From Phoma sp. XZ068 (Eukaryota > Ascomycota > Dothideomycetes > Pleosporales > Didymellaceae), in the NCBI GenBank assembly GCA_004835665.1, contig RBKR01000026.1, positions 124,001 to 188,000 of the forward strand: a stretch of DNA of 64,000 nt, given 5' to 3'. Positions 11,794 through 23,419 of this stretch are shown in pieces. A program made the translations under genes and the position numbers. How positions within the stretch are numbered: position 1 is the stretch's first letter; each line of letters begins with the position of its first letter. The notes below the pieces were generated by a model. The model did not search any database, was not told the DNA's origin, and saw only the letters and a list, made by a program, of their open reading frames with translations.

Positions 11794-14105
11794 GATGGCG
11801 CACGGGTGCGTGTTGCCCGTCGCCGGTCAGACAAGGACGCGAAGCTTCGTTACTGGTTAGATTGGGTGCGTCTGTAGAGCGTGGTGTCATGCTCGTATAT
11901 TGCCGGGTTCAAGTCTGCCTTCACTGAGTACAACGCTGCGTGTGGATGTGGTAGATCATCATGATATCCAAGTACGCAGATCGCCCGTCGGTGCAAGTGT
12001 TGATCAAGTACAAGGAATACAAGAAGGGTCAGGTTTGCAGGCAGGCGAACGAATGGGCACAACAGAGTGGCAGCAGACGAGAGGACAACGGGATGCTGTG
12101 AGGCTAATCAGCCAAGTACCAGCGGGGGCCACCGCCAGACTTGTAGGGCTGTAGTAGAGGTACGTCTATCGCCATCAGAGACATGTGGCAGTGGAGGTAT
12201 CGGTACAAAGACAAGCTGCAGTCGAGAAAGCGGGGTAGCCGCCTTTTCGACAGGCCCTGATGAGTAGGTGGCTTCGAGTTGCGGGCACAACCAGACGAGT
12301 CCGAGGAGGGCGGGGAAGGTGCAGAGAGCGCGTGACATCTTCATGCATCTCCAGCTCCTGTGAGTGATGCATACCGTTGCCGATCGGGGCTATGACGAGC
12401 ATCGATCAGAACTACGTACCTCTTACCAAGGTAGCGAGTGAGATAGCGCCGGACTTCTTGGGGGAAGTGCTTATACGTGCTCGTGCTGCCATCTCGAGTG
12501 GCTTTGTAGCGTGACGATGAGCGGTGCTTTTGTAGGGTCTCGTATGCAGGTTGTCAGGCGTGTAAGACTACGAGTGGTGACAGAGAATGGGTTGACAGCT
12601 ACTGGGGGGAGCTGGTACGTGCACAGACCCGGCGCTCCCTCCGTTGCGCGTTCCGTTGCCTTTCCACATCATCGGTCAAACAACAGCATGGGAGGTTGCA
12701 GCGACCTTCACCAATCTAGACCCTGCCATCTTTTAAAGTGCGCCGTAAGCTACTTCTTGCGACATTCGACAGCTGGGCGCGGGGAAGTAGATTGACTCGT
12801 TTCTCGCCTGTTTACTGAGACGGTGAATGTCGACGGCCTTCATGGCGGAGTGTAGTGATACTTCAGCGCTGTCTCCGACCGCTGGCCATTCTTCGCCAAG
12901 CCACAATGGAGCAGCCACCTGACGCAGCGCCAGTATCAGCCCAAGCCGCAAACGTTTGGGAGAACCGCTCTGCCACAGCGTTCCAACTGACCGCCCAAGT
13001 AATAACACTGTCTATTAAGCGCCAAGCGAAATTGCCTGAGAAACTGCCTTACCAAGATGATGCTCAAGAACGGAACACGGCTTTCCCGAAGTTTTTCTTG
13101 TCTCGACTGTCTCACGACGTCAGCGATGGCCTGGTCTCCCACAAGTTTGCAAATTTGTGTTGCAAATTCAGATTGCGCGTCCTTTCTGAGCGTTGCTTTC
13201 ACATTTCTCACATTCATGTTGTTCTTGTACCATCCAAAAGGATTCGGAGCTGTGCCTCAGTTCGAACACCGATATTCACTACTAAGGTGTTCCTCAGGCA
13301 CTAAGGCCGCTAAACGGTGCACTGTTCTTCCTGCTACCCGTAACCGTGTGTTTTGAGTTAGCGCCCGCTGTGATATAGGTCTGGGGTACAATTGTTTCCA
13401 GGCTCTCCAAACATTGTCAAACCTTTCGCTTCAGAAACTTGCTGCACGACCCGCTCTCCGACATACTCAGTTTTGAAACCGACCCCGTCCACCCCCAAAG
13501 CGTTCGTTAGCTTCATGCAAACCGCTCTAGAATGTCAGTATGCTGGGTGAACCCATCGCCAAAGATCCTTTGTGCCTCCCTCTCTGGCTTAACTTGTCTC
13601 GTATCTGGCTGCTCTAAACATTTTGGCTACGAACGCCGATGTCATCCGTGCCGGCGATCAAGAGCTTAGCCGCATGACTGACAGTTTGAAAACGTTGCCA
13701 ACATCAGGACGAGCCACTGCAATCCACAATGGTGCGCGGCCCAACGAACGTCCCGTTTCTTGTCATTGTCCAAACTCTATAACAGTTGTCGGGTGCCCCA
13801 AGTTTCGAGGCTTCAACCGCTTCTGTTCAATCGGCATCAGTCTTTTGGTTTCTTTCTTAGCAGCCTTGTAATACTTTCTTTAACTCCCACCGGTTGGGCT
13901 GCACTACATTCCTTAATCGACATTGCTGCGCAATCACATTCGTGTATACACATCTTCCAGTAATACATTCTTTCAGAGCCAGACTCGAACACCAAGAACA
14001 GACATTCCTACCGGATACGACTCATCACTTCGACATACATACAACCAACATCAACATCCATTACTCATCCACTCAACCAATTTTTAAAGCATCACAACTT
14101 TCACA
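11794..14105. other. Intergenic region between the second and third Myb-like genes
   Basis: 2.3 kb without a well-supported gene. A 78-codon ORF at 12108-12344 (-) starts with a signal-peptide-like stretch and is discussed as a finding. An ORF at 12855-13304 (+) has no recognisable features. The last ~140 bp, pyrimidine- and CA-rich, probably form the 5' UTR of the gene at 14106. Confidence 0.4.
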
Positions 14106-15111
14106 ATGCTCCACCACCAGCCCCAGATCCTCTCCCCTCTCCCAGAGATGGGCTCTCAGAATTCAAACGCGCCAGGCCTTCGTGCTCGTAAGATGTCTGC
14201 CGCTGGAAACCGCTCGTGGTCCGAAGAAGAGGTAAGAGCGAATGAAGAATCCAACATGAACTCAATCTAACGTCCAACAGGAGAGCTATCTACTTCAGAC
14301 TCGCATGCAGAAGATGCCTTACAAGCACATTGCTGCCCACCTGAAGAAGACTGAGCTTGCCTGCCGCCTCCACTACCATCAGTTGTCGCATGGTAGCCAC
14401 CGCCGCAGGCGCAACTCGTCGGTCTCTTCAACCGCCTCTTTTGGTTCCATCGCCCAGTCTGTGTGCTCGGTAGGGACCGACCAGGATGACTTCTCCCAAT
14501 CTTCTCGCCACGCTTCGCCAATGAGCTACAATGGAGCTCCCCACCACATCAGGTCTACTTCGGTCACTGCATCTCCTGGTCGCAGCCAGCACAAGATCCT
14601 TCTCCCCAAGCCTCGCACGCTGACTCCTCAGGGTTCGCCTGAGCCTCACAACGGGCTTCGCATCAACACTGAGGTTGCCTACCAGCCGCGCATTGTCGAC
14701 ACTGACCGTCTTCGCGCCATATATGAGTCTCGCCGCCAGCAGTTCTGGTCTACCGTCGCGGCCGATTACGGTGCTGATGTTTCACCCGCGCAGCTCGAGG
14801 CGATCTGGCGCAACAGCTCCAACGGCGTGCGCCCTCCCACCCCTGATGCATCTCCAGATGGCAGCATCATGCACAACCCTATCCTTAAGCCTTCTGTCTT
14901 CTCGCACTCATCGCCGGCTCACAGCGAGCCCAAGCACTACAGCCCCATGAACAACAGCGCTGTCTCCTCCACTGAGCGCCTGCCCTACATGCTCCCCATG
15001 CCTGTTCCTTCCTCGGGACGTGCCCGCGCCGGTACCTGGAGCTCTGCACCCAGGGACAACATGCCCATCGCCAGCCTTCTCACTGAAGACAAGAACCCTC
15101 GTCAATTTTAG
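14106..15111 (+). CDS. Myb/SANT-like DNA-binding protein (third of three)
   Basis: Two exons, 14106-14231 and 14281-15111, joined in phase across a 49-nt intron (GTAAGA to AACAG), give 318 residues. A single HTH unit lies near residues 35-75: RSWSEEE, then ESYLL, KMPYKHIAAHL and ACRLHYHQL, the last helix followed by a basic HRRRRN patch. This matches the compact one-repeat Myb-like domain seen in many fungal regulators. The rest is Ser/Pro-rich and low complexity, except for a second short ordered segment around residues 170-210 (DTDRLRAIYESRRQQFW... SPAQLEAIW) that could be another helical contact region. Probably a nuclear regulator. Its relation to the two other Myb-like genes is an inference from position and domain type, not from close sequence identity. 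Confidence 0.78.
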
Positions 15112-16900
15112 ACGTAGACCGCGAACAAACAACACCTTACGCCTTCTTACTCTCGTTCACTCCTATTACATGTTTTGTTTTGCGATGAGTTTGTTGTTTC
15201 GTCGGTCTTTTGCAAATCTCGTTCTACCGCGTCAAAGTAGAGGCTTAACGAATCTTCTTTGTTGAATGATGACTGTTTGGGTTTGGGATTAGGACATGGC
15301 GTATCGAGATAGCTACAGTGCATGTAAACAATCAAAACTTCTCCACTGTTCAACTTTACTTTGCAAACATGTATTGTTCGTCATCGCTCCTGCTAGGTTG
15401 TTTCTGCCCTCTATGTCGTGTTTCTGTGTTGTGCCTTTCATCACGTTGTCACATTTTGTCATATTGTCGCTGTTGTCATGTTGTCACTTTTGTCATGTTG
15501 TCACTTTTGTCATGTTGTCACTTTTGTCATGTTGTCACTTTTGTCATGTTGTCACTTTTGTCATGTTGTCACTTTTGTCATGTTGTCCGTTTGTTATATT
15601 GTCCCTTTTGGTATATTATCCCTCTTTTCATGTTGTCCTTTTCGCCATGTTGATTTTGTCCCTTTTTATCATGTTTCCCTTTCGTGTTTCCCTCTCATGT
15701 TGTCCCCCTCTCTGTCCTACCTTCCTACCGTCGCTCTCGCGTCACTTTCGCGCTTCGCTTAGCGCGACGCTAACGGACCCTTGCAATCCTGCATCATCTC
15801 CACCACGACACCTCAACCCTCACCAAGCAATTTCATGCACTCTCGTCAGCCCCACGAGAACTGCCCCACGAAAATGGCCCCACAAGCCAGTCCCACGGGC
15901 CCACGCAGTAGCCACAGTCACGAGTGAAGTCCTGGTGATTACGAGTTGCCTCATCAAGCCTGGATCATGTTTCGTTCCTGACTCCGTGAAACACTCTCAG
16001 CCTCAGGTTTGGCGACCTGTCAAAATCGCGCCCCTTCACGCCCACTATGTACGGAGCGGATGCAACAGCCCTTTCGTCTCCACATCTTCAAATTTGCGGC
16101 TATGGCACCCGGCCAAAGCAGTAGTTTCATCAGGCCCGGAGACCAGGCAGCGAACACGATCACCAAAAGCTCTGTGTGAGCCCAGTCCATGGGTCCCCAA
16201 ACTCAAATCATATCACCACTATTATGCCGATACCTGTCGACCAGATTGTTACCTGGTCTCGCATCTCCCGCCCGTCCCACACAGACCCTGCGTCGTTGTG
16301 TGCTGTTGCCTGCCAGCAAACCTCATTTCCCATCGTTCATGCCTGCGAGGGAGGGCCATCCACCCTTGCCATGCATGCCTCCCACAGCCTCGAAATACGG
16401 GTAATGTGGCGGTGGCATCCCCGTCTCAAGATTTGAGAACCCTACAACCTGCTCGTCTCCGCTGCATGAATGATCAGGACCATCCTTGATTGCGCCGGCG
16501 CTTCCGTGCCTTAGGATTCAGGCGATAGGCTCGTTGCCTTGCCGCCCTGCTGGGATGGGTGATGGCCTGAGAACAACAGCCAGGTACTTGGAAGGGTGAC
16601 GTGGATTACGGGTGGTAAGATGAACGAACAACATGGAAGCTGTCGTTCCGAGAGGAATGTCGGAGAATACTTCCATATGCAAGGAGGGCGACAAGGAAGG
16701 TCACCCGCCTTCTATGCGCCTTCCAGAAGCATCCCATGTTTGCTCGCCGTATGCAACGACGGAGTGTCCCCTATTGCCCCCTTTCTACTATGATTCCAGA
16801 AGCTTCTCAATGTTGATGATCGTTTATGAGGTCCGACATGGGAAGCGACGAACGACACCATACTCTTTCTGGGGGTAATGCTCTTCTGCTTGTGTCACTC
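15112..16900. other. Intergenic region with minisatellite
   Basis: It separates the third Myb-like gene and the TRK transporter. A 17-bp minisatellite lies at 15440-15710. Long apparent ORFs at 15296-16489 (+) arise from the repeat and from stop-poor C-rich sequence; I do not treat them as genes. Confidence 0.55.
15440..15710. repeat. 17-bp minisatellite
   Basis: The core 15476-15577 contains six perfect tandem copies of a 17-bp unit (TCATGTTGTCACTTTTG). Degenerate copies extend on both sides, with variants such as TGTCCGTTTG, TATATTGTCCC and CATGTTGTCC out to about 15710. Because 17 is not a multiple of three, the same Cys/His/Val/Leu-rich peptide appears in all three plus frames. Confidence 0.95.
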
Positions 16901-18957
16901 TCACCGGGAGGGTAGTCTTTCTGGATTTTGCTGTGCCGAAGCAGACTCCGAGCCTCCAGTCTGAGCACCACTCTCTTCAATGTGTGTGATGAGCTCGTGG
17001 AGGTCTTCAGTATCAGCACCGCCTCGACCACCGTACTCCGCATCGAGACGTTGCATGAGCTCCTCTCCAGGCAGAAGTATACTCCTATCAATGGCAAGCG
17101 GTAGTCCACGATGTCGGCCTCGCACCATGACGAACAACATGACAACTTTGCTCAGACTTGCAAAGGAGCCACTGAGGCTATAGTCTTTACCTGGAACACC
17201 GGTTGACAAACCAACCGTGCCGTATGCTGACGTGACCTCGAAAAGCACTGAGAACGAATCAAAGCCTGGATCTCCTCTCAGAATGTGACCTCTTTCTATA
17301 ATAGAAACAAGGAAGAAAGCAAGAAATTGGAACCAGATATCGTAAGCGAGCTGCTTCTGTAAATGTGACGCAATACCGGCAGCACTGTCATCGCCTTCAT
17401 CCAGTCCGATTGAACGTTCTTCGTAGGTGTTTGTCTTGCGAAGAGTCATGACCATTGGATAACTGGAGATGTACATGATGACAAGGTAGGCTACCAAACA
17501 TGCTGGTGCGAGAGAACTGAACGCGATAATGTACGCTCCAGATGTGCGAAGTCCGGTGGCTTGGAACAGTCCATCAAGAATCCTTGTGCCTGTTGGCAAG
17601 GCATCGACATCGGGCATCCCGATATTGAGAATCTCGAAACAGAGCCATGCGGTGATATCGATGGTAATCTGTATAGCTAGCAGATACCACGTCTGCCTGC
17701 TAGGAAAGAGGTAGATAAAGCATCGTCTCGGATGCTGCAATAAAAATTGCAGAGTATTCTGCAATCGTGACCCTTTTGGAACACACTTCTTCATCATCCA
17801 GATCGTAAATCGCAGAAAGATCGGGAACTGCGTCTGTCCGATCAATGCCAGCGCTCCAGCAATGATGAGAATGTACGGCATGCCACTGAACGGTATAAAG
17901 TTGGCGTTCAGCACATTCAATCCGCCGTTCGCGAACTCAGTCACCGTGGAGAAAAAAGCCCACCAACCTGGATTCAACCCTCCTGGCTGGGCCTTGCGCA
18001 GGATATCTCGCGTCTCGGTGCGATATGCGTATGGCACCAAGAACACAACACCGAAGATGTACCAGAAGAGCTGATAGCCGATCAGAATATACAGCAGAGC
18101 CTGCAATGCGCGATACTCCACGCCTCCCAGTTCCAGTCGATCATGCTCACTGAGCTCCAGAAATCGTCCTTTGGAGTCTAGTCGTGGTTTGAAGGAGACA
18201 TAATCGTGCTGTTCGGGCTTCAGCTCACTGGTCACGCTGTCGAATACGCGCTTGAAGAAATTTCTCGCCAGCTTGGTCTCCCAAGGCGTAGGCACGAATC
18301 CAAATCCTGTTTGGTGATGGAAAGTGCGCCTTTTATTCAACGGTTGGGTCTTCAAAGGCTTCGGCTCTCCGTTCGCTCTGCTCTTCCGGCGCTCAGCAAC
18401 CTGGCGTTGGCGCAAGCTGTTGTTGCTGCTATTGCCACTGCTCTCGGTCTGGCGGTTGTCCTCGATATCCTGCACCAGGCGCTGCATGGTGCGCGAGTGC
18501 TTTACGACTTCGGACATGCGTTTCCGAAACATGGATTGCCGGATCAACACGACCACCATAGAGACGAAGGGGATGTTGCCGATGATAAGCAGTATACATA
18601 GCACTGCTTGCTGGAACCCCGAAAGATCGCCTAAGTCTACAGAATTAAGCCCTGTGCTCGTCAGCTTCTTCTGTTGATGTAGTGACGAGAGATTTCATTT
18701 GGCGCACCTGTCGTCGTCATGGCACTGCATGTCAGAAACAGCGCATCCATATAGCTCAAATGCGAGTCTTTGTACTCCTTTGGTCCATTCTTTACCCCCT
18801 CGCCATACACAATGACAGACGATACCGCAATGACAATGATGAAAAACAGCATATGCGCCCGATAGAAGTTAAGCGTGAATACTTCATTCTTGAGGTACTT
18901 GAGGAAGTTGTCCTTGACTCCTCGCGGATTGCGCAGTTCATTGACCGGATCTGGCAT
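16901..18957 (-). CDS. TRK-family potassium transporter
   Basis: Two exons, 18957-18708 and 18651-16901, splice in phase (intron GTGCGC to CACAG) to give 666 residues. The splice restores the first selectivity-filter motif TTTG-LNSV. Three further filter-like P-loops are visible: FANGGL, ATGLRTSG and SAYGTVGLSTG, matching the four M1-P-M2 units of Trk/Ktr/HKT proteins. The conserved fungal C-terminal signature MVRGRHRGLP precedes a hydrophilic tail. The protein should be in the plasma membrane and mediate K+ uptake. It is much shorter than yeast Trk1, mainly because the loop between the first and second units (about residues 130-230, with KRK/RRK clusters) is compact. There are no neighbours of related function. 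Confidence in the family is high; affinity class cannot be told. Confidence 0.92.
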
Positions 18958-20168
18958 TGGACCTTAATACACGCGCAGATGGTCGCGACAGCGTGGGTGA
19001 TAGAATGAAGAGGAGATGAACGGGCATGTTGTAGCCTTCCGTGTGCCTTCCGGTCTGGAGTTGACGCTGGAAGGTCCGAAAGAGGCAGTGCAGGTGCCAA
19101 TGTTGTTCGCGTCGCGGCATGATGTCATTGGGCGACGAGAAATTGCGCGCGTTCAGCCGCGTTGTTTTCCTCAACTGCCGCAAGCTTTGCTCGGTATACG
19201 ATCGTCAGGTCCGCAGACTCCCTCATTGGTTCATGAAAGCTTAGCAGCGAGGGTTGGATGATGGCACATTGGTCGCTGCAGTGTTGTATCTAACACCTCG
19301 CATGCACACTGGGCGACACATGTTGACAGCCCTGGTATCTGTGATTTTATGGCAAAAAAGCAAGTTGATTGATAGTAGGATCTTTATTTATCCGATAAAT
19401 TATGAGGTAGCGACTTGAAAACATGAACCGATTTCGACATCATATCAATCTAGCCACCAAGTGTTACTAACCCAACAAATCACAACTCCGCCCATTCAAT
19501 GTCACTACTACACTGGAGAACTAGACAGGCTCACTCGGAGGGATTCTCTTGTTGTCATTTCTGATCCGACACTCGCTCAAATGCTCCTGTGTCTGAATGT
19601 TGCACTCCTTTCACTAACTCGATCCAGATATCATCCAGGTTATTTTATAATCTTTCTTGAAATTCCAGTCTTTTGGTATTGGGAGGAGAGCCCATGTATC
19701 GGTAGCCATTGCCTGGCCCGCTATAATAAGCTTACACAGAACCGGGCGTCGGTGCGTGAAAATTGTGCCATCTCAATCACTGTGAGTCCCATAATCGCTG
19801 AAGCATATCATTATGGTTCGATGAATGTCTAAAGTGCAGAGATATTGGCTGCGATACTCAGCCTTCCTGCCTAACTTTCTCCATTGCTCGACTCGTTCAG
19901 GATGATTGTATTTTTCACTTGCAAAGAGAACACATACATAAATGCGCGTACCTAGAGATCCCTCAGCGAAGTATCATGCAAAAGGATCAAACAGGTCCAC
20001 GAAGGCAGGTAAGAGGCAAATGCACGCATTCACAGCGTCAAACTCTATTCAAAGCAAGAGTAATACCTCCACTGATAATGCACACTGTCGCCATCCCTGC
20101 CGAATAGGCCTCTCATACCCTTCCCCGACCATTGCCTTCCATCTCCAATCTCAACCATCATTCGCCCC
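18958..20168. other. Intergenic region
   Basis: Upstream of the TRK gene and downstream of the unknown gene at 20169. Only short non-descript ORFs (the longest 19461-19832) are present. I see no RNA gene or repeat. Confidence 0.45.
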
Positions 20169-21402
20169 CTAATCCATATCCTCTTCTACACCCCCTTCCT
20201 TCTCCCCATCGTCTCTGCCCTCACTCTGCCCACCCCGCCCTCCCAACTCCAACCCCTGAAAAAATACCGCATTCCGATACAACTCCATAACCCTCATGCC
20301 ATCCGCCTGCATTACGTCTTGCGGCCAGTACGTATCGGCGATATATTTACTACGGTCCGTTAGCACGCATACACACCAAAACCACACCCCCCACACCAGA
20401 TTCACTTCCAAACAACATTCACATGCAGTCTCCATAGTCAAAAACTCACCAAATATGTACCTCCAAGGCACCCCTTGCCTCGAGCGGCTCGTCGCGTAGG
20501 AGAGTGAGGATATGCGCAACAATGGGCACAACCCTAAATCTTTCAAGATCTGCGGCGCGGGGAATTCGCATGGACGGGAGTGTTGTACGGCGGTATAGCG
20601 GTGGTCTTCAAGCGGTGGGTGAGCGCTTGTACAGGAGCGAGGAGGGCTTCCATGGTCCCCGTCGAAAGACGAGATAGTGAGTGGTTTGTCTGCGCGGGCG
20701 GAGTATATAGGAGCCGGGGGTCTATAGCGGCTATGATGTCCACTTCCTCGCGCTGGAGCTGCGTTTGCGAAGGCCGTGGGGGCGGGGATCGTTGGTTTGG
20801 GATGGGGAGGTGAAGGGAGTGAGCGGCGCGAGAGGGGAGGTAAGAGCGTTGTTGGGCGTCTCTCGTGCTTTCACTTTCAATGACTTGGCTTGTGGGAGTC
20901 GTGGTCGGGGTCTGATGGGCACTTGGAAACGATAGCTCAGGCGTATCGACTGACTGCATCCAAGGTTGCGTATGAGGCAGCCGTGGAAGTGTGGCGTCAC
21001 TAGTGAACCTCGAGTGCGGTCTATGTAAGGTGGATGAGGCAGAACTGTTCCATGGGAAGTGAGGGTTGGTGGACTCGTATTGGTACTCCATCGGTGATGG
21101 CATCTCTTGACTTGGTGTATCAGCTGTAGCATGCTGCTGGACATCTCGTTTCTCCAGTGATCCAAGAATTGTGGTGTTGTGGTAACTAGTGGAAAATACA
21201 TCATTGTCCTCAGCCTCTTTCTCAAAGCCGAAGTCAAAGCCTGTCCACTGCCATGTCGAAAGATACTGGTCCGTAAGAAAGCTTGTGGAGAAGTCGAGCG
21301 CAGAGGATCATGTGGGAGTAATATTCTGTTTGCCATCAACTAGCATTAAGAAAGCTCGACAAACGCACCATCTCCACTATTACGCAGTGAGAGGATACAC
21401 AT
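20169..21402 (-). CDS. Unknown protein, apparently frameshifted
   Basis: Not a family I recognise. Likely coding segments are 21240-20450 and 20349-20169; intron 20350-20449 (GTGAGT to CGTAG) joins LEVHI to KYIADTYWPQD in phase. A short first exon at 21402-21369, followed by an intron to 21241, is possible. The N-terminal two thirds are Ser/Pro/Thr-rich. The conserved-looking part is at the C-terminus (DLERFRVVPIVAHIL, LLRDEPLEARGAL, ADTYWPQDVMQADGMRV), followed by a Gly/Glu-rich acidic tail. The upstream frame and this C-terminal frame differ by one base, and no good intron links them. Removing one base from the four-C run (GGGG on plus at 20559-20562) would fuse them. It is either a sequencing or assembly error, or a recently broken gene. 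Confidence 0.5.
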
Positions 21403-21541
21403 AGATGCTTCAGCTACACATCCAGCTCTTCTGTCGTTCATTATGTATTTATTGATGTACAGTATGCTACATTGCAGTCGAATATTGACAATGCAAGATG
21501 GCCTCTAAAGCCTAACCATCACCAGTATTAAAGTCTTCCTC

Positions 21542-22390
21542 TCAATCACTGACAACGATCCCCTTGCCCTCACGCCACCCCGTCGGTATTAAAGCAGCAG
21601 CGACCTGCCCCACCCCGCGCTCCGTCGCCAGCAGATTGAACTGTGCAGCCGCGTTCCTCGTATCCTGGACTTCGAGCCGTATACCGAGACCATTCAGATA
21701 CGTGCGGACTGCAGGCGCAAGGGGAAGGACGTGCGGCCCGGTACCAATGATGAGGATATCTATCACAAGAAATCAGCAATGCAACCTACTTTACGACGCC
21801 ATGGGATACTGCGTTGGTGTAGACTTTGTAGGAAAGTCTTGCGAGATGAGACGAGACGTACCAGGCTTCGGCCACACCAATTCCAACACCCCCCAGCACC
21901 CCTCAGCAACCTCCCACTGACCCTTATTATTCGCTAGACGCCCTATCACCGTATCGTCCGCAGGCGCGCCCTCTTTCCGCGCGTCATGCAGCCACGGCCG
22001 CCACCTGAATGCCTCCCCGCCAACTAACAACAGCCCGCAGCCGCTCACGCGCATTTGATTGTTCAGCGCAAACCCGTCGCTGGTCGTGGCGTCGATGCTG
22101 GTCGCGGGCGCAGCGGTGTTGCGCAACACGTCCAGCGCGCCGAAGTCGGTTTGTGTGTCTTCGTCGCTCTTGGGGCCGCGGTCGCGGGACTTGGGGGGTT
22201 TGGATTGCATGAGGACGGGCCGTGTGGTGTGCAGGGTGCGGCAGCCCGAGGAGGATGTTGGGCGGAGCGTGGAGCTGCATGGTCGCGAGGAAGTGGAGCA
22301 GGGAGAGGTGATTGAACGGGGACGGCGGGTGGTGGATTGGATGAGGCGGTGCGAGAGGGAGCGCGTGTGGTATATTACTTGGCGGTCCAT
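21542..22390 (-). CDS. Mth938/NDUFAF3-type complex I assembly factor
   Basis: Exons 22390-21862 and 21759-21542 join in phase (GTACGT to GATAG) for 248 residues. The C-terminal ~130 residues carry the DUF498/Mth938 fold: MRVSGCGLLLVGGEAF, WP-KPDILIIGTGP, LGIRLEVQDTRNAAAQFNLL and VAAALIPTGW. In human NDUFAF3 this domain acts with NDUFAF4 in early assembly of respiratory complex I in the mitochondrial matrix. The N-terminus has many Arg, Ser and Thr and almost no acidic residues over about 60 positions (ending near LHTTRPVLMQ), as expected of a mitochondrial presequence. The role in complex I is inferred from orthology; the domain itself is clear. The next gene downstream ends near 20169 on the same strand but is unrelated. 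Confidence 0.88.
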
Positions 22391-22666
22391 TGTGCTGTGT
22401 GGGCAATGCGATTGTTAGGCGGAAGGGAGAATTGAAGGTGTAGAAGTCGTGATGAACATCGTCATTGAATTGATGAATGGCCCAAGCTCTGAGCTAGCAG
22501 CAGCTGCATCCGCGCTGCGAACCCACCCCATAAACTCCCTAACTCCATCAGGACCTATGCAGATGCGTGTCTATGGACATGCCCATGCCCAATGTTGAAT
22601 GCTAAATGCCGCTAATGCAAGATGCAAATATCGTTCTCCGATCCTCCCTAGGACGTCGCCGACGTG

Positions 22667-23419
22667 TCACTGTCCGAAATGACTGCCCTTGCCACGTCGC
22701 CCAACACTTCCTTTCCTACCAGCCAACAACCTCGTGGGCCTCAGATCCTCCATATCAATCTCCTCGTCATCCTCGGAATCAAACGCCGAAGGTAGTCCCT
22801 CGCAGTCCGTAGAGTCCAGGCCGAGTCTCGCCATCATGCCCAGCATTCCAGGAGTCTTTTCCTGGTCGCCCTTGGCAGGTGGCGCTTTGAACGACTCTGT
22901 CAGCTGCGAGCTTGTGCTTGCGCGCTGAACACTGCGTCGCCGGAAGTCCATCGGCTCCGTGTGGCTACTGCTGCTGGCTGTCGTGCTGGCTGTTGACGAC
23001 AACGACGGACATGTGCCTGAGCTCTGATGCGAACTCTGCTGGGTGCTGTGCTGGCGGCGATGCCTGCTCCTCTGGGTTTCTGGCTTTCCACATCGTAGAG
23101 GTTGCTCGGTGCCTAGGTACGTCCATTCATTTGCTGGGGGGTTGTAGGTTGGACTTGTGCCGTAGTTTGTGCAGAGTTTGGAAGCCTTCAGTTCGCCGGT
23201 CGGTGTGCTGGATTCAGAGGCTGTGAATCGAGACCAGCGTGAGTAGCTCACTGTGCGGCAACTTGGTGGTGTGGCAGGCATCTCTGCCCAGGGCGCAATA
23301 ATGTCGCGCATTGCTCTTGAGCTTTTGCGCTCTGGTAGTGTTGGCCTGGTGGGATGTTTGTCTTTTAGCTCATTTGCAGGCGTTTTTGGGGTGTATGTGA
23401 AGTAGTCTTGTTGCGTCAT
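22667..23419 (-). CDS. Unknown Ser/Thr-rich protein
   Basis: An intronless ORF of 250 residues from the ATG at 23419; an alternative start at 23467 adds 16 residues. I do not recognise a family. The start MTQQDYFTYTPKTP and a stretch with WAEMPATPPSCRTVSYSRWSRF look like conserved short motifs. The middle is a Ser/Thr/His/Gln low-complexity region. The C-terminal part (GMLGMMARLGLD, then an acidic SEDDEEIDMEDL and a basic RKGSVGRRGKG tail) resembles a regulatory or nucleic-acid-associated tail. No signal peptide, membrane span or catalytic motif. Codon usage and length of the open frame support a real gene, but function is unknown. Confidence 0.6.
   Translation of the reverse strand: MTQQDYFTYTPKTPANELKDKHPTRPTLPERKSSRAMRDIIAPWAEMPATPPSCRTVSYSRWSRFTASESSTPTGELKASKLCTNYGTSPTYNPPANEWTYLGTEQPLRCGKPETQRSRHRRQHSTQQSSHQSSGTCPSLSSTASTTASSSSHTEPMDFRRRSVQRASTSSQLTESFKAPPAKGDQEKTPGMLGMMARLGLDSTDCEGLPSAFDSEDDEEIDMEDLRPTRLLAGRKGSVGRRGKGSHFGQ

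Noticed and set aside
11900..11925. T-loop-like GGTTCAAGTC as part of a tRNA
   Set aside because: The flanking bases cannot form a T stem or an acceptor stem.
12855..13304. 149-codon plus-strand ORF
   Set aside because: No domain or splice partner; overlapping ORFs on the other strand look equally random.
15296..16489. 397-codon plus-strand ORF
   Set aside because: Its first part translates the 17-bp minisatellite; the rest has no domain and unlikely composition.
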